Source: an uncultured OCS116 cluster bacterium
Lineage (GTDB): Bacteria; Pseudomonadota; Alphaproteobacteria; Rhizobiales; TMED25
Direction: 5' to 3'
Length of the DNA stretch: 54,977 nt
Assembly: GCA_902632055.1 (NCBI GenBank)
Contig: CACPAS010000005.1
Coordinates: 1-54,977 of the forward strand
This document shows positions 8,831 through 18,547 of this stretch, one piece after another. Position 1 is the stretch's first letter; every line of letters starts with the position of its first letter. The notes below the pieces were generated by a model, which saw nothing but the letters and a program-made list of their open reading frames with translations, was not told the origin of the DNA and searched no databases. The translations under genes and the position numbers were made by a program.

Positions 8831-10681
8831 TCACGCAGATTTCTGGGTTTTTGGAAGACTCTCTTGTGAAATTAAGGGAATGGATATAGTGACACATGTC
8901 CCCTTGCCAGGTGTACTCTTTATGTCGATGTTACCATCGTGAATTTGGATAAGTGTGTTCGCAATAGGTAATCCAAGTCTTGCTCCCTCTTGATTAATTA
9001 TATTACTCCTTCTTGATTTATTGAATGGTTTAAAAATAGTATCTATCTCTTCATTTGTCATTCCATGGCCATTATCAGTTATCTCTAAGTTCAGCCATCC
9101 ATTCTGCACATTATTATTGATGCCTATGGTACCACCATCTTTGTTATATTTAATTGCATTAGATATTACATTTGATATTGCTTGCCGGACAGCTGTTTCA
9201 TTACAAAACATATTTTCCCTAAAGTTGAAGTGATTTTTGATAGTGATGTTTTTATTCAGTATATCATTACGGAAGTCATCCAGAATTTCGTCAAAAATAG
9301 TATTTATTTTTTGGCTTTTTTTATTGATTTTTACTTCCTCTTTTTCAAGACTTGTCATTGACTCTATGTTGCTTATTATTCTCAGTAATTCATTTCCACT
9401 TTCATATATATCATGAGCATATTCTTTGACTTTTTCGGGGTCATCAATAATCTGATTTTTTAAAAAATCAGAAAAACCAATTATTGCATTCAATGGAGTT
9501 CTGAGCTCATGACTCATATTCAGTAAGAATTCTGACTTATTGTTTTCAAGTTTTTCAATATTATTTTTCTCTGAGCTATATCTTTCTGCAAGCTCAATGA
9601 GCTGTTTTGACTGTATATCTTGTCTACGCCTCAGATTATCTAGTTCTTCTACCTTATTAATTAGCTCATTCTCATTGCTTAAGAGATTCTGCTGACTGAT
9701 CTTTTGATCACTGATGTCAAGTGCCATTGATGCAATATATCCCGCACCAGTTCTTATTTCAGTTTTCAATATCCACCGTTTATCTTTCAATTGAATTTCT
9801 TTTTGCCCTATTAATCCTGGTAATTGGTTATCCTGATTTTTTTGTACGTCTATTTCGATTAGCGATTTCATAGATAGTTGGATTATTTCAGATTTTGAAG
9901 TACCGGGCTTTGTGACACTAGACGGCAATGAGTAAAAATCTCGATACTTAGAGTTACACATGACAAGTTGATTTTTCTTATTCCATAAGACAAAAGATAA
10001 AGGAAGAGAGTCAATCACTTCACTTAGAGTATTTTGTAGGCGCCGCGCATTAATTTCTTGGCTTTTATCGCGTGAAATATCAATTAACAAACCAGAAATG
10101 TATGGGCTTCCATTTGTATTATTTAGAAGACCTCCTTTCAATTTGTACCATTTATCTCCAATATTTGTTTGATATTTAAAACTAACCTCGAGTTGATTAA
10201 TTTTTCCTTGAATCGCATTATTTGCTAATTGATAGAAATTAATATCCTTTGCTTGCACTCGACTGATGAACTCCTCAAAAGAAATTGAGCTCATTGATTT
10301 TATTTTAGAAAGAGAAAAACTCCTGTTTGACATATAAATCTTCTTATTTTTAACATCCCATGTAAAATATCGCATATCTTTATTATTCAAGATGAGTTTT
10401 TGATGATGCTCTAGAGTTGAGAGGCTATCTATTATCTTATTTTTTTCCTTCTTCTGGTGCTGTGTGACAAGAAAAATTAATAGAATGAAAATAGTATTGG
10501 AGCCAGTAACAGTAAAAAATAGGGTATTATTATTTAGATTTAGAAAATCTCGAGTGGAGACAAACTGATTGTATGCCATAAAAATAGTGGTGATAAATAA
10601 TATAGTTAATGCTACAGATACGCAAATTCCCGTAATTTGACTCTGTAGATTAACAGTTGGTCTTTTTTTATCCAACTGCAT
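8831..10681 (-). CDS. Membrane PAS-domain sensor histidine kinase (HisKA + HATPase_c), orphan
   Basis: 616 aa; two N-terminal TM segments, PAS-like LWNKKNQLVMCNSKYRDFYSLP, H-box NMSHELRTPLNAIIGFSDFL, N-box RQAISNVISNAIKYN, G-box ITDNGHGM; no adjacent response regulator. Confidence 0.93.
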   Translation of the reverse strand: MQLDKKRPTVNLQSQITGICVSVALTILFITTIFMAYNQFVSTRDFLNLNNNTLFFTVTGSNTIFILLIFLVTQHQKKEKNKIIDSLSTLEHHQKLILNNKDMRYFTWDVKNKKIYMSNRSFSLSKIKSMSSISFEEFISRVQAKDINFYQLANNAIQGKINQLEVSFKYQTNIGDKWYKLKGGLLNNTNGSPYISGLLIDISRDKSQEINARRLQNTLSEVIDSLPLSFVLWNKKNQLVMCNSKYRDFYSLPSSVTKPGTSKSEIIQLSMKSLIEIDVQKNQDNQLPGLIGQKEIQLKDKRWILKTEIRTGAGYIASMALDISDQKISQQNLLSNENELINKVEELDNLRRRQDIQSKQLIELAERYSSEKNNIEKLENNKSEFLLNMSHELRTPLNAIIGFSDFLKNQIIDDPEKVKEYAHDIYESGNELLRIISNIESMTSLEKEEVKINKKSQKINTIFDEILDDFRNDILNKNITIKNHFNFRENMFCNETAVRQAISNVISNAIKYNKDGGTIGINNNVQNGWLNLEITDNGHGMTNEEIDTIFKPFNKSRRSNIINQEGARLGLPIANTLIQIHDGNIDIKSTPGKGTCVTISIPLISQESLPKTQKSA

Positions 10682-10713
10682 CGTTTCCTCCTCGTGATCC
10701 GGTTCCGCAAGAT

Positions 10714-10735
10714 CGAATCACTTACTATTGATTCG
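10714..10735. promoter_or_regulatory. Inverted repeat CGAATCA-N8-TGATTCG upstream of the histidine kinase gene
   Basis: Read directly in the sequence, about 33 nt upstream of the kinase start codon. Confidence 0.35.
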
Positions 10736-10944
10736 CAATTAGACGTGAATGTAAAGAAAAAAATGATAGAAAATATGTTTTTTTTTAAAAAAAAAAAGAA
10801 AATTTATATATAAGATACTGATTTTATTGATAAATAAAAATTAATAGAAAATTAATATTTTTTTTTAGATTCTTCTGTATTTTTTTAATTTAAATTATTA
10901 TTCTTCTCGTAATAACACATAGTAATTATACTTAAGAGGTTGCA

Positions 10945-11541
10945 TTGAGCTCAATAAAGAAAATAGATCAACTCACCGAAAGAGATGGCTTACCTAAACA
11001 CTTGTGTGAGCTGCTGGACAAATACCCGAGGGATACTTGGACTAATGATACATTAAATGGTAACTGGGTTGGATTTTGGTTAGGTAGGCATTCTGTTTTT
11101 AGAGAAATTTGCAGCTCTATAAAACACGCTATTCATGAATTGCTGGATCGCAAAATATCTCACCAAAATTTCATGCAACAATATATTCAGTTAATGAATA
11201 TGATGCTGCATAATTTGGAGTCTCATCACATGGTAGAGGATAACTATATTTTTCCAAAATTTTATGAAAAAAATGAAAAATTTAGATACGGATTGGAATT
11301 ACTAGAAAATGATCACCATCTAATTCACCAATCAATAGATGCACTTGTAGCCGAAGGTAATAACCTAATTTCTTCATTTAATGAAAAAAAACATATTGAC
11401 TATAAATTGATAGTTGGCGATTACAGCAAAGTAAATGAGAGCTATAATAAATTACTAATTGCTCACCTATGTGACGAGGAAGATCTTCTGATTCCGCTAG
11501 TCTCTGAATACGGCGAAGAGTATTTTGGCTTAGGACACTAA
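10945..11541 (+). CDS. Hemerythrin-like (HHE) domain protein
   Basis: 198 aa, TTG start; spaced ligand motifs GRHSVFREI, HHMVEDNYIFPKF, ENDHHLIHQSI, HLCDEEDLLIPLV. Confidence 0.78.
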   Translation: MSSIKKIDQLTERDGLPKHLCELLDKYPRDTWTNDTLNGNWVGFWLGRHSVFREICSSIKHAIHELLDRKISHQNFMQQYIQLMNMMLHNLESHHMVEDNYIFPKFYEKNEKFRYGLELLENDHHLIHQSIDALVAEGNNLISSFNEKKHIDYKLIVGDYSKVNESYNKLLIAHLCDEEDLLIPLVSEYGEEYFGLGH

Positions 11542-12543
11542 ATGCACATATATTCCCATAAATTTTGTGTTGCTCCCATGATGGACTATACAGATGCTCA
11601 CTTTCGTTACTTTCTGAGGCAGCTATCCAAAAATATTTTTCTATATACTGAAATGGTTTCATGCGATGCAATCATCCATGGAAATAGGGAAAAACTTTTA
11701 AAATATAATCCTGCGGAATATCCTACAGCCCTGCAGATTGGTGGATCATCTGTTGAAAAGATGACTGAGGCCGCAATTATCGGTGAGGGTTTTGGCTATG
11801 ATGAAATTAACCTTAATATTGGATGCCCATCACCGAGAGTTCAAAAAGGGAACTTTGGTGCGTGCCTGATGTCCGATGCAAGTCTCGTTAGTAAAATAAT
11901 ATCCGCTCTTAAAAAAAGAGTTAAAATTCCAGTTACAGTAAAATGTCGTTTAGGAATTGATGATCAGGATATCGATAAAGAGCTACCGGTGTTTATGAAC
12001 GCAATTATTGGATCTGGAGTGGATCTTGTCATAGTTCATGCACGAAAAGCGATTTTGAGTGGTGTTAGTCCAAAAGAAAATAGGACGATACCTGAGCTTA
12101 ATTATGATGCCGTTTATCAAATAAAAGAGTATGCATCAGACACAGAAATTATTATAAACGGCGGGATTAATTCACTAAGTGAGATTTATAATCATTTGAA
12201 ATACATAGATGGTGTCATGCTTGGACGAAAAATCATCAATGACCCAATGTTTCTTCTTGAGGTGGATGAGAAGTTATTTTTGTCAGGAAGGGAAAATCAT
12301 AATTTTAAGCGTATAATCGAGAATTATAGTGATTACGCTGATTTTCAAACTAGTTTAGGGACTTCACGGTCTCAGTTAATAAAACCTATCGTGAGTTTGT
12401 TCAACAACAAGCCAAATGCAAAAAAATGGCGAAGAGGGCTGGATAATTACAGAAGCAATAATTGCTCAGCTCTAGATTATATCAATGAGTTATATGCTAG
12501 TTCTGTTGAAGGAATTGAGTTTAATACGGATACCTATTCTTGA
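11542..12543 (+). CDS. dusA: tRNA-dihydrouridine synthase A
   Basis: 333 aa; VAPMMDYTDAHFRYFLR, NLNIGCPSPRVQKGNFGACLM, VIVHARKAILSGVSPKENR, GGINS. Confidence 0.93.
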   Translation: MHIYSHKFCVAPMMDYTDAHFRYFLRQLSKNIFLYTEMVSCDAIIHGNREKLLKYNPAEYPTALQIGGSSVEKMTEAAIIGEGFGYDEINLNIGCPSPRVQKGNFGACLMSDASLVSKIISALKKRVKIPVTVKCRLGIDDQDIDKELPVFMNAIIGSGVDLVIVHARKAILSGVSPKENRTIPELNYDAVYQIKEYASDTEIIINGGINSLSEIYNHLKYIDGVMLGRKIINDPMFLLEVDEKLFLSGRENHNFKRIIENYSDYADFQTSLGTSRSQLIKPIVSLFNNKPNAKKWRRGLDNYRSNNCSALDYINELYASSVEGIEFNTDTYS

Positions 12544-13341
12544 TTAAATAACAACACAAATAAACAAATAAATCACAACTTCTGACAATTGTTGAGATGA
12601 TCCACATACATCTCCAGTTTGTCCCTTGATCGCCCTCCAAGCAAGAAATGACAACAGTAGAGTTGAAAATATAGCAGCAAAAAGAGATACAAAATATATT
12701 TGGTATCCAACAAACATAGAAATAGCAAAAAATGTAATAAGTACGGAAACTCCATATGCAATGTATATGTCTGTACTACTTTTCTGATTGGCAGCCAGGC
12801 CAAGCCCAGTTTTTTTTGCAGGAGGTAATGTAGTTAATATGTATATCATAGATGTGCGTGATAGTATCGCAACAGATATAATAATGACTAGCACTTCTTG
12901 TGTTTCCATAATACTAAATAGATAATATATGGATATGAATCTTATCAGCAGGGATATGTTTATAGATATAACACCGTAAGTTCCAATCCTGCTATCATCC
13001 ATAATTTCTAGTTTTCTTTTCTTAGTATTTCCACCATATGAATCACAAAAATCCGCAAGACCATCCTCATGCAAACAGCCCGTAATAAGTGATGACATTA
13101 TAACAATTATTATCGAGTTAATTATGTCTATATCTCTAAAGAATGTGATAACCAAAACAGGAAGAATAATAATAGACCCCAGTATGAGGCCGACAAAAGG
13201 GATTGTATAGATAATTTGCGATAATTTTTTTGATCCATTTTTTATGGGTAGGATTGAAAAAAAAATTAGTCCACCAAGTATATCTGGAATTATATTTTTA
13301 AAAAAAATATTTATATCTTTAAGATTAAAATGTTTTATCAT
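12544..13341 (-). CDS. cobV: Adenosylcobinamide-GDP ribazoletransferase
   Basis: 265 aa; SSLITGCLHEDGLADFCDSYGG motif, multi-TM, cob context (cobS in enterobacterial naming). Confidence 0.92.
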   Translation of the reverse strand: MIKHFNLKDINIFFKNIIPDILGGLIFFSILPIKNGSKKLSQIIYTIPFVGLILGSIIILPVLVITFFRDIDIINSIIIVIMSSLITGCLHEDGLADFCDSYGGNTKKRKLEIMDDSRIGTYGVISINISLLIRFISIYYLFSIMETQEVLVIIISVAILSRTSMIYILTTLPPAKKTGLGLAANQKSSTDIYIAYGVSVLITFFAISMFVGYQIYFVSLFAAIFSTLLLSFLAWRAIKGQTGDVCGSSQQLSEVVIYLFICVVI

Positions 13342-13373
13342 ATATTTTTACTAAGAGAGACCCGAAACTAATT

Positions 13374-14402
13374 ATGATTGACATTAAATCAAATTCAGTT
13401 CCAACATTCAATGAATTAGTTGAATTTATATCGCAAATGCCCTCAATAGACGCGGAAGCCATTAATTTGGTAAAAAAAAGAGATGGGCAGCTGTTGAAGC
13501 CACATGGTTCACTGGGGATGGTTGAAGATATAACCGAGTGGGTTGCGGGTTGGCAGGGAGCGTATCCTCCAAAGGCGGATAATATAACATTATCCATTTT
13601 TGTATCAAACCATGGAACTGCCGAAGCATATAAAATTTCTCCATATCCAACTTCTGTAACTGAAGCATTAGTGAAAAGTTTTAGATCTGATCATGCGGTT
13701 GTGAATCAAATATGTAAAACCCATAATATTGGTCTTCAAGTATTTGACCTAGCATTGGAAATGCCAACAGGCAATATCACCGAATATGCCGCAATGACTG
13801 AAACTGATTGTGTAACGACGATTCTTTATGGTAGAGAAGCCCTTGCCACTAGTCCGGATATAATTTGTTTAGGGGAGGCTGGTATAGGAAATACAACAAT
13901 TGCATCTGCAATTTGTGCAGCGCTTTATGGTGGAAATGTATCTGATTGGGTCGGAATTGGTACAGGGGCCGACCAAAAAATGATAAAAACTAAAATTGAA
14001 GTCATTGAAAAAAGCCTAAAGTTGCACGAAAGTCGTGAGCCACTTGAGATACTTCAATGTTTTGGCGGCAGGGAGTTTGCGGCAATATTTGGTGCAATTT
14101 TAGCTGCTCGCTTTGAACGCATTCCTGTGATATTAGATGGTTTTCCTGTGTGTGCTGCCGCGGCTCTATTGCATGCCGTATCAGCTGATGCCCTAGATCA
14201 CTGCTACGTTAGCCATCTATCGAGTGAGCCTGGACACGAAAAACTATTGGAGCGCATCAATAAAAGACCAATTATCGATCTGAAAATGCGACTAGGCGAG
14301 GGTAGCGGAGCTGCTCTGGTAGCGCCCATATTTCAGTCTTCAGTTAATATACATAATAACACATCAACTTTTGACGAGTCTTCCGTACCAAACAAGAGTT
14401 AG
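13374..14402 (+). CDS. cobU: Nicotinate-nucleotide--dimethylbenzimidazole phosphoribosyltransferase
   Basis: 342 aa; KPHGSLGMVEDI, GEAGIGNTTIASAICAALYG, LDGFPVCAAAALLHA, LRLGEGSGAA-like KMRLGEGSGAALV (CobT in enterobacterial naming). Confidence 0.95.
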   Translation: MIDIKSNSVPTFNELVEFISQMPSIDAEAINLVKKRDGQLLKPHGSLGMVEDITEWVAGWQGAYPPKADNITLSIFVSNHGTAEAYKISPYPTSVTEALVKSFRSDHAVVNQICKTHNIGLQVFDLALEMPTGNITEYAAMTETDCVTTILYGREALATSPDIICLGEAGIGNTTIASAICAALYGGNVSDWVGIGTGADQKMIKTKIEVIEKSLKLHESREPLEILQCFGGREFAAIFGAILAARFERIPVILDGFPVCAAAALLHAVSADALDHCYVSHLSSEPGHEKLLERINKRPIIDLKMRLGEGSGAALVAPIFQSSVNIHNNTSTFDESSVPNKS

Positions 14403-14404
14403 TT

Positions 14405-15454
14405 ATGATCACAAATTCTGAGCAAAATTTACATGAAACAGTTGATATATTTCTGGATGATAAGCATGGTGGTGATTTATCGGACATTAAAAGAATTAAT
14501 AAAAAAATTAAAAAATGGATTGATCTCTCAACTGGAATAAATCCTAATCCATATGATAAGTTTGATATTGATAAAAAAATTTATTCTTATTTACCAAGTT
14601 GCGAACAAGTAGGAGAGTTAATGTCAATAGCAAAAGAGTACTATAATCTACATCATGAAATAAAAATTTGTGCATATCAAGGTGCTCAAGGAATTATTAA
14701 TATTATACCTAATCTTGTTGACAAAAAAATTTATGATACAATCCAAATTTTGACTCCAACCTATACTGAACATTACAGAGTTTGGAATCATTATGGTTTC
14801 AAAATACGATTAGTGACTAACATAGAAACGGATTTGGACCCATCAATCCCATTTGTTTTGGTCAATCCAAATAATCCAGATGGAAAAATATTACAACCAA
14901 AATACCTTGAAGATTTATGGAAAAAAATAAAGAAAGCAAACGGGCTTCTTATTCTCGACGAGTCATTCATGGATGGAACGCCGGATATGTCGTTCAAGTT
15001 CGACAGGCATAGAGATAACGTTATTGTAATTCGATCATTCGGAAAATTTTTTGGTTTACCAGGTCTTAGACTTGGCTTTGTGTATGGTGACAATCATTAC
15101 ATCAATAAAGTATCCAGCTTAGTTGGACCATGGCCAATCTCATCATCATCGTTGCTAATTGCACGCAAAGCGATGTTAGATACAGTATGGATAAGCGCCA
15201 CAATTACAGATTTGAAAATGAAATCGACAGTGTTATCAAATTTTTTGCGGGATCAAAAAATGAAGATGGTCGGTGATTGTTATTTTTTTAAGACAATTGA
15301 AGTTGATACTGCATCACAGATACACAAGGCGCTCGCAAATCATGGTATTTGGACACGAATATTTAATTACAATCAAAAATGGCTAAGAATAGGTCTTACA
15401 AAAAATAAATTTGAATTTGAGTATTTAGCCAATACAATAATGGATATATTATAA
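14405..15454 (+). CDS. cobC: Threonine-phosphate decarboxylase-like PLP enzyme
   Basis: 349 aa; aminotransferase class I/II fold, WIDLSTGINPNPY, NPNNPDGK, LDESFMD, IRSFGKFFGLPGLRLGF (PLP Lys); cob context. Confidence 0.9.
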   Translation: MITNSEQNLHETVDIFLDDKHGGDLSDIKRINKKIKKWIDLSTGINPNPYDKFDIDKKIYSYLPSCEQVGELMSIAKEYYNLHHEIKICAYQGAQGIINIIPNLVDKKIYDTIQILTPTYTEHYRVWNHYGFKIRLVTNIETDLDPSIPFVLVNPNNPDGKILQPKYLEDLWKKIKKANGLLILDESFMDGTPDMSFKFDRHRDNVIVIRSFGKFFGLPGLRLGFVYGDNHYINKVSSLVGPWPISSSSLLIARKAMLDTVWISATITDLKMKSTVLSNFLRDQKMKMVGDCYFFKTIEVDTASQIHKALANHGIWTRIFNYNQKWLRIGLTKNKFEFEYLANTIMDIL

Positions 15455-15464
15455 GAGTTTAAAA

Positions 15465-16433
15465 ATGGATCTATTAATAGTTTTATTTATTGCTGTCATT
15501 GTTGACGCTATATGGGGAGATGATCACCTGGTCTGGAGGAAATTCAAGCATCCGGTTGCTCTTGTTGGTCGATTTATAAATTTTCTTGATGTTGAGTTTA
15601 ACAGGAATGAGTTCTCCGAGTCATCACGTACATTTAATGGTTTTATTGTAATTATAATGTCCATCATCATTATCTGGTTTATATCTTCAATAATAGAGGG
15701 ATTATTGTATGGTAATATTATCGGGAATTTAATTTTAGGATTAATAATTTCAATCTTGCTGGCAGGAAAGTCATTATTTGTTCATGTAAAGGATATATAT
15801 GATGATTTTATGTTAGATGATATGGATAATGCCAAAATAAACTTATCGAAAATTGTCTCTCGAAAAGTCGATGAATATGATGAAAGTGCAATAACAAGAG
15901 GGGCAATTGAGAGCTTGTCAGAGAACTTTAGCGATGGATATGTCGCTCCGTTATTTTGGTTACTTATTGCAGGCTTACCCGGAATTTTCATATATAAGTT
16001 TATAAATACAGCAGATAGCATGATTGCCTATAAGAATGATAAATATCATAATTTCGGTAAATGCACTGCTTACTTAGATGATATCTTGAATTTTATACCC
16101 GCGCGTTTATCCTCTTTGCTTCTTGTCCTTGCAAGCATTGTACTCAAAGAAAATTGGCAGAACGCAATAGCATGCATAAAACAGGATGCGAGTAAGAGCC
16201 CATCTCCAAATTCAGGTTGGCCAGAGTCTGCAATGGCGGGAGCATTGGATATTTCACTGGGCGGGGATAATTTTTATGATGGTGAACTAATTAAGTCTGA
16301 TTGGATAAACGGGGATGGTGAAAAAAATATTAGTTTTGATTTTATAACAAGAGCACTTTGGATTTATTCTACATCTGTTGTGTTTTATCTTGTTTTTTTA
16401 ATTATTTTTTTATTGCTTCGTATAATTTTTTGA
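15465..16433 (+). CDS. cobD: Adenosylcobinamide-phosphate synthase
   Basis: 322 aa; HPVALVGRFINFLD, SRKVDEYDESAITRGAIESLSENFSDGYVAPLFW, SPNSGWPESAMAGAL signatures of CbiB/CobD. Confidence 0.94.
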   Translation: MDLLIVLFIAVIVDAIWGDDHLVWRKFKHPVALVGRFINFLDVEFNRNEFSESSRTFNGFIVIIMSIIIIWFISSIIEGLLYGNIIGNLILGLIISILLAGKSLFVHVKDIYDDFMLDDMDNAKINLSKIVSRKVDEYDESAITRGAIESLSENFSDGYVAPLFWLLIAGLPGIFIYKFINTADSMIAYKNDKYHNFGKCTAYLDDILNFIPARLSSLLLVLASIVLKENWQNAIACIKQDASKSPSPNSGWPESAMAGALDISLGGDNFYDGELIKSDWINGDGEKNISFDFITRALWIYSTSVVFYLVFLIIFLLLRIIF

Positions 16434-17882
16434 TAAATCCAATAGCGACTTCCAAGAAATATGTTTCTCTAGATGATCAGCTAGATCATTTAATGCTTGA
16501 TCAAGTATTTTCTCATAATCATCTATTTCATTGCTATCAATTGATTTATTCGTAATCCTAAATAACCACTCAATAAGATGTTTATTGTGAAAGATTCCGT
16601 GCATATAGGTGCCAAAGACTCTCCCATTAGCTGATTGAGCGCCATCATACTTATTATCAATAACAAAAAGAGGTCTCTCACAGTCTTTTCCATGGGTTCT
16701 ACCAATATGAATCTCATAACCAACCGTTTTTTTGTTCGTTTCGATATGAGTTCCATTGATTTTCGTGACGATTTTACTATTGATCATCTCGGTTTCGACA
16801 TCTAAAAGTTCCAGACCCTTTGTGACTCTCACGCTGCTTTCCATTCTCTCATTGTCATTTATGAATTTGCCAAGCATTTGGTATCCGCCACATAGACCGA
16901 TGACTACCCCATTGTTATTATGGTGCATCCTTATTTCTCTATCCCAGTTATTTTCTCGAAGCTCTCTCAAATCGCTAATTGTTGATTTTGAGCCTAACAA
17001 CAAAATAATATCAGTTTTTTGCGGTATATTATCTCCTGGTCTTACATAATTTATATTAATATTTTTTTGGTTTCTTAGCGGGTCAAGGTCATCAAAGTTT
17101 GATATTTTACTTAGAATTGGAACTGATATAGTGAGTTTCGCATCTGATTTTTTATAATTTATAAAGATTTTTTCAAGATCATGAGAGTCCTCGGCAGGCA
17201 ATTTATGAATATTTTCATAATATGGAACTAAGCCTAAGAATTTCCATTTAGTTCTTTTTTCTATTTCTGAAATGCCACCTTTAAATAATTTAGGATCGCC
17301 ACGAAATCTATTGATTATGAATCCGATTAGATTTTTGTTATCTTCTGAGTCCAAAACAGCCTTTGTTCCAACTAAGCTGGCAATAACACCTCCACGGTCA
17401 ATATCTCCGATAATTATAGTTGGTACTGATAATTTTGTTGCAAAACCCATATTCGCAATATCTCCATCTCGTAGATTGATTTCTGCGGGACTTCCTGCAC
17501 CCTCAACTAAGATTAGGTCATGCTTTGATGATAAATTCATAAACGCCTTCTCAACAAATGGCATGAGCGAACCTTTAATTTTTTGATACTCAAATCCGCT
17601 CACTGATCTCTCAAATTTACCATTAATTATAAGTTGTGAACCCCGCTCGCTTTGGGGTTTTAGAAGTATTGGGTTATGTAAAATACTAGGCTCTAGACCA
17701 GAAGCAATTGCCTGTAGTGCTTGTGCTCTACCAATCTCACCACCATCTAAAGTTGCAGCTGCGTTGTTTGACATATTTTGTGGTTTGAATGGTGCTACAG
17801 ATATTCCTTTTCTTCTGAACAGCCGGCACAGCCCTGCGACAATTATTGATTTACCAACGCTCGAGCCAGTTCCTTGAAACAT
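16410..17882 (-). CDS. cobQ: Cobyric acid synthase
   Basis: 490 aa; GTGSSVGKSIIVAGLCRLF, FKPQNMSNNA, GLCGGYQMLG (GATase Cys). Confidence 0.96.
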   Translation of the reverse strand: MFQGTGSSVGKSIIVAGLCRLFRRKGISVAPFKPQNMSNNAAATLDGGEIGRAQALQAIASGLEPSILHNPILLKPQSERGSQLIINGKFERSVSGFEYQKIKGSLMPFVEKAFMNLSSKHDLILVEGAGSPAEINLRDGDIANMGFATKLSVPTIIIGDIDRGGVIASLVGTKAVLDSEDNKNLIGFIINRFRGDPKLFKGGISEIEKRTKWKFLGLVPYYENIHKLPAEDSHDLEKIFINYKKSDAKLTISVPILSKISNFDDLDPLRNQKNININYVRPGDNIPQKTDIILLLGSKSTISDLRELRENNWDREIRMHHNNNGVVIGLCGGYQMLGKFINDNERMESSVRVTKGLELLDVETEMINSKIVTKINGTHIETNKKTVGYEIHIGRTHGKDCERPLFVIDNKYDGAQSANGRVFGTYMHGIFHNKHLIEWLFRITNKSIDSNEIDDYEKILDQALNDLADHLEKHISWKSLLDLSKNYTKQ

Positions 17883-17916
17883 AATTGCTGATGTTTTTCT
17901 TATTGACCCAACCCCC

Positions 17917-18543
17917 CTAATATTCTATTCCAAGTTGAGCTTTTACACCGCTTCTAAATGGATGCTTTATTAAATCCATATTTGTGACAAGATCAGCAAT
18001 TTCGATCAGTTCTTCCTTTGCGTTACGCCCAGTAATTATAACATGAGTTTTTTCAGGTTTATTTTTTAAAGTCTCCAAAACCTCATCTAAAGACAAGTAG
18101 TCATAGCGTAGAACAATATTCAATTCATCGAGAAGTACAATATGGTTTTTCTCATCAAAGATTAACTCTTTACTCTTTTCCCATGCATTTTTTGCTGCTT
18201 CGATATCTCTCATTCTATCCTGCGTTTCCCATGTAAAGCCCTCACCCATTTTATAGATTTCTACCTGATCTTGAAATTTTTCAAGAGCCGCTCTTTCACC
18301 TGAAAGCCATTGACCCTTTACAAATTGGACTACAGCAACATTCATTTTATTTCCCAAAGCTCGAAATATCATTCCAAAAGCTGCTGTTGTTTTACCCTTG
18401 CCTTTGCCTGTGTTAACTATAATAAGACCTTTTTCAATTGTTTTTGTTGCCAGTATTTTCTTTCTAGCTTCTTTTTTCTTATGCATTTTCTCTGCATGTC
18501 TTTTATTGAGTTCTTGTTCTGTCAGATATTTTTTTTCAGACAC
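17917..18543 (-). CDS. cobO: Cob(I)yrinic acid a,c-diamide adenosyltransferase
   Basis: 208 aa; NTGKGKGKTTAAFGMIFRALG P-loop, VVQFVKG, LLDELNIVLRYDYL, VIITGRNA. Confidence 0.95.
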   Translation of the reverse strand: MSEKKYLTEQELNKRHAEKMHKKKEARKKILATKTIEKGLIIVNTGKGKGKTTAAFGMIFRALGNKMNVAVVQFVKGQWLSGERAALEKFQDQVEIYKMGEGFTWETQDRMRDIEAAKNAWEKSKELIFDEKNHIVLLDELNIVLRYDYLSLDEVLETLKNKPEKTHVIITGRNAKEELIEIADLVTNMDLIKHPFRSGVKAQLGIEY

Positions 18544-18547
18544 TTAA

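Noticed and set aside
10697-10735. Possible EcfG-type (GGAAC...CGTT) stress promoter on the minus strand upstream of the kinase
   Set aside because: A GGAAC is present, but the spacing and -10 do not match and would place the start at or inside the start codon next to the RBS.
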